Under the pieces are notes generated by a model that saw nothing but the letters and a program-made list of their open reading frames with translations, was not told the origin of the DNA and did not search any database. DNA of 8,241 nucleotides from an uncultured Paracoccus sp. Lineage in GTDB: Bacteria; Pseudomonadota; Alphaproteobacteria; Rhodobacterales; Rhodobacteraceae. Made by a program: the position numbers and the translations under genes. Positions 6,515 to 8,241 of the stretch are shown here, piece after piece (position 1 is the stretch's first letter; each line of letters opens with the position of its first letter). The stretch is from assembly GCF_946221145.1 (NCBI RefSeq), contig NZ_CAMIOH010000140.1:1-8241 (forward strand), written 5' to 3'.

Positions 6515-6585
6515 CCCTATCAACTCTGCGTCAACCGACCCCTATCGCGCAAATGCTTTTTGGCGAACCCCCATATCGCTTTTTG
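6515..6585 (-). promoter_or_regulatory. Direct-repeat-rich putative control region upstream of tctC
   Basis: Read on the minus strand, a GATAGGG-type word occurs three times: GATATGGG (6577-6570), GATAGGG (6546-6540) and GATAGGG (6521-6515). CAAAAAGC occurs twice (6585-6578, 6562-6555). In addition GTTGA is repeated at 6535-6531 and 6524-6520, exactly 11 bp apart, the spacing used by OmpR-family response regulators such as TctD of enteric bacteria. This lies 47-117 bp upstream of the tctC start. I find no convincing -35/-10 pair; TTGATA (6523-6518) with AATGCA 17 bp on is the best and is weak. The regulator is inferred, not seen. Confidence 0.4.
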
Positions 6586-6601
6586 TGATGCCTGCCCCGA
6601 T

Positions 6602-6634
6602 GTCGCCCATGCACATGGAACGCAGCCCGGCGAC
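6602..6634 (-). other. Weak hairpin at the 3' end of macB
   Basis: A 6-bp stem, GTCGCC/GGCGAC (6634-6629 with 6607-6602), starts at the last base of the macB stop codon and encloses 21 nt, which themselves contain CCATG/CATGG. No U-run follows, so a classical intrinsic terminator is not supported; termination may be Rho-dependent or absent. Confidence 0.25.
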
Positions 6635-8241
6635 TAGCCCTTCGAGAGCGCGGCCACCGGATCCATCCGCGACGCATTGCGGGCGGGAAGGAAGCCGAAG
6701 GTGATGCCGATCAGGGTCGAGCTGACCAGGGCCGCGATCATCGCGTTCGGGGACTGGATCATCGTGAAGCTGGTGCTGAAGCGGTCGAAGACCAGCCCGA
6801 ACCCCAGTGCCGCCGCGATCCCCAGGATGCCGCCGATCACGCAGACCAGCACGGCCTCGATCAGGAACTGTTGCAGGATGTCGCTGCGCCGCGCGCCGAC
6901 CGCCATCCGCAGGCCGATTTCCGACACCCGCTCTGTGACCGACACCAGCATGATGTTCATCACGCCGATCCCGCCCACGACCAGGGAAATCACCGCGATG
7001 GCCGCGATCAGCAATGTCAGCGCGCCGGTGGTGCTGGTGATGGTCTGGCGGATTTCATCGGTGTTGACGATGAAGAAATCCTGGGTGCCGTGCCGCTGGG
7101 TCAGGAAGTCGGTGACGGCGGCCTGGGCGGCCGCCATGTCGGCATCGTCGGCGATGCGCAGGGTCAGGCTGGACAGGGTGCTGGTCCCCAGATAGCGCGC
7201 CTGCACCGTGGTATAGGGCGCATACAGCCGCAGGGTCTGGCTGCCGCCCGGCCCGCGCGACGACACCTGCGCCACGCCCACCACCCGCAGCAGGGCGTTT
7301 CCGGCATGGATCACCTGGCCCACGCCGCTGTCGGCGCGGCCCGCAAACAGGCTGTCGCGGGTGTTGGTGTCGATCACCACATCCTGCGCCATCCGGCCGA
7401 TCGCCGCCGCGTCGAAGCCGCGCCCGGCGATGATGGTCGATCCGGTGACGGCAAAATAATCCGCGCCGACCCCGCTGATCTGGGCATTGGCCTCGGTCGC
7501 GCCAAAGCGGATCGTGGCACTGGTCGCGGTGCCGGGGGTCGCCGCGGCGACGAAGGGCAGGCGGGCCAGGGCCTCGGCGTCCGAGGCGACCAGCGTCTTG
7601 ATGCGCCCCGACCGCATGTCGCCGAAATCGCGGCCCGGAAACACCTCCAGCGTGTTGGTTCCCAGGCTGGAGATATTGGCCAGCACCTGCTGGCGCGACC
7701 CTTCGCCCAGCGCCACCACCGACACGACCGATGCGATGCCGATGATGATGCCCAGCATGGTCAGGAAACTGCGCAGCTTGTGGGCGCGCATCGACACAAG
7801 CGCCATCCGCAGCGCCTCCCAGAAGGCCGAGCCGGGCAGAGCGGCGACGGCGCGGCCGGCCTTGTCGCGGGCGACGGGTGGCGTTTCGGGGCGGTTCGGG
7901 CGGTCGGCGATGATGCGGCCGTCGCTGATCTCGATCACGCGGCGGGCGCGGGCGGCGACCTTGGGGTCGTGGGTGACGATGATGATGGTGCGCCCATCGG
8001 CGTTCAGTTCAGACAGGATCGACAGCACCTCTTCGCCGCTGCGGCTGTCAAGGGCGCCGGTCGGTTCGTCGGCCAGGATCACACTGGCGTCGTTCATCAG
8101 CGCGCGGGCGATCGACACCCGCTGCTGCTGGCCGCCCGACAGCGCCGCCGGGCGGTGGCCCAGCCGCGCGCCCATGCCCAGCCGCTCCAGCAGCTGCGCG
8201 GCCCGCGCCCGGCGGGCGGATGCGGCCTCGCCGCGATAGAC
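6634..8241 (-). CDS. macB: MacB-type ABC exporter, fused ATPase-permease (partial, N-terminus outside window)
   Basis: Inner-membrane component of a MacAB-TolC-type tripartite pump, which uses ATP to drive extrusion of macrolides, peptides or other amphiphiles from the periplasm. The reading frame is open to the right edge; 535 C-terminal residues are visible against about 645-650 in the family, so roughly 110 residues including Walker A are missing. Visible ATPase parts: the ABC signature LSGGQQQRVSIARAL (34-48), Walker B VILADEPTGALD (54-65) and the H-loop IIIVTHDP (86-93). Then come a linker, TM1 (about 158-178, LTMLGIIIGIASVVSVVALGEGS), a large periplasmic MacB domain (about 180-400) and three C-terminal TM segments (about 405-432, 459-485, 500-518) with the FtsX-like coupling region SVTERVSEIGLRMAVGARRSDI (434-455). 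It ends RMDPVAALSKG. A macA adaptor gene would be expected just beyond the right edge. Confidence 0.92.
   Translation of the reverse strand, partial: VYRGEAASARRARAAQLLERLGMGARLGHRPAALSGGQQQRVSIARALMNDASVILADEPTGALDSRSGEEVLSILSELNADGRTIIIVTHDPKVAARARRVIEISDGRIIADRPNRPETPPVARDKAGRAVAALPGSAFWEALRMALVSMRAHKLRSFLTMLGIIIGIASVVSVVALGEGSRQQVLANISSLGTNTLEVFPGRDFGDMRSGRIKTLVASDAEALARLPFVAAATPGTATSATIRFGATEANAQISGVGADYFAVTGSTIIAGRGFDAAAIGRMAQDVVIDTNTRDSLFAGRADSGVGQVIHAGNALLRVVGVAQVSSRGPGGSQTLRLYAPYTTVQARYLGTSTLSSLTLRIADDADMAAAQAAVTDFLTQRHGTQDFFIVNTDEIRQTITSTTGALTLLIAAIAVISLVVGGIGVMNIMLVSVTERVSEIGLRMAVGARRSDILQQFLIEAVLVCVIGGILGIAAALGFGLVFDRFSTSFTMIQSPNAMIAALVSSTLIGITFGFLPARNASRMDPVAALSKG

Noticed and set aside
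5410..6588. A 392-codon plus-strand frame antisense to tctC
   Set aside because: No family resemblance, and it opposes a full-length, motif-complete TctC; explained by codon bias.

Overview
The window is a gene-dense, high-GC stretch in which every gene I can support lies on the minus strand, so biological order runs from high to low coordinates. High GC, strong third-position G/C preference, clean AGGAGG-type ribosome binding sites and the mix of ABC and tripartite tricarboxylate (TTT) transporters fit an alphaproteobacterium, most likely Rhodobacteraceae (Paracoccus- or Rhodobacter-like). That placement is an impression from composition and gene style. No rRNA or other marker is present.

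Layout in the direction of transcription: (1) 8241-6634, the 3' part of a MacB-type ABC exporter (ATPase fused to permease), with its N-terminus beyond the right edge. (2) 6633-6469, a 165-bp intergenic region with several direct repeats, probably the control region of the next operon. (3) 6468-3411, a complete TTT transporter operon tctC-tctB-tctA (periplasmic binding protein, small 4-TM subunit, large multi-TM subunit). (4) 3410-3189, a 222-bp gap. (5) 3188-2205, a DUF808/YedI-family inner-membrane protein. (6) 2204-2066, a 139-bp control region. (7) 2065-752, ugpB, the sn-glycerol-3-phosphate binding protein. (8) 700-1, the start of ugpA, its permease partner, cut by the left edge; ugpE and ugpC would be expected further left.

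Functionally this is three independent transport units plus a membrane protein of unknown function: export of amphipathic compounds (MacB), sodium- or proton-driven uptake of an organic acid (TctCBA), and ATP-driven uptake of glycerol-3-phosphate and related glycerophosphodiesters as a phosphorus/carbon source (Ugp). The most informative non-coding signal is upstream of ugpB: four 7-bp PHO-box-like half-sites in strict 11-bp phase, abutted by a palindrome one base away from the RutR-type TetR operator. This suggests phosphate-starvation control combined with a second regulator. Both binding-protein-to-permease junctions (ugpB-ugpA and tctC-tctB) carry strong GC-rich hairpins, a layout that in other transporters raises binding-protein output over membrane subunits.

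I see no mobile element, CRISPR array, tRNA, phage or defence gene. I found no undescribed multi-gene system; the coding content is ordinary and the interest lies in the regulatory DNA.
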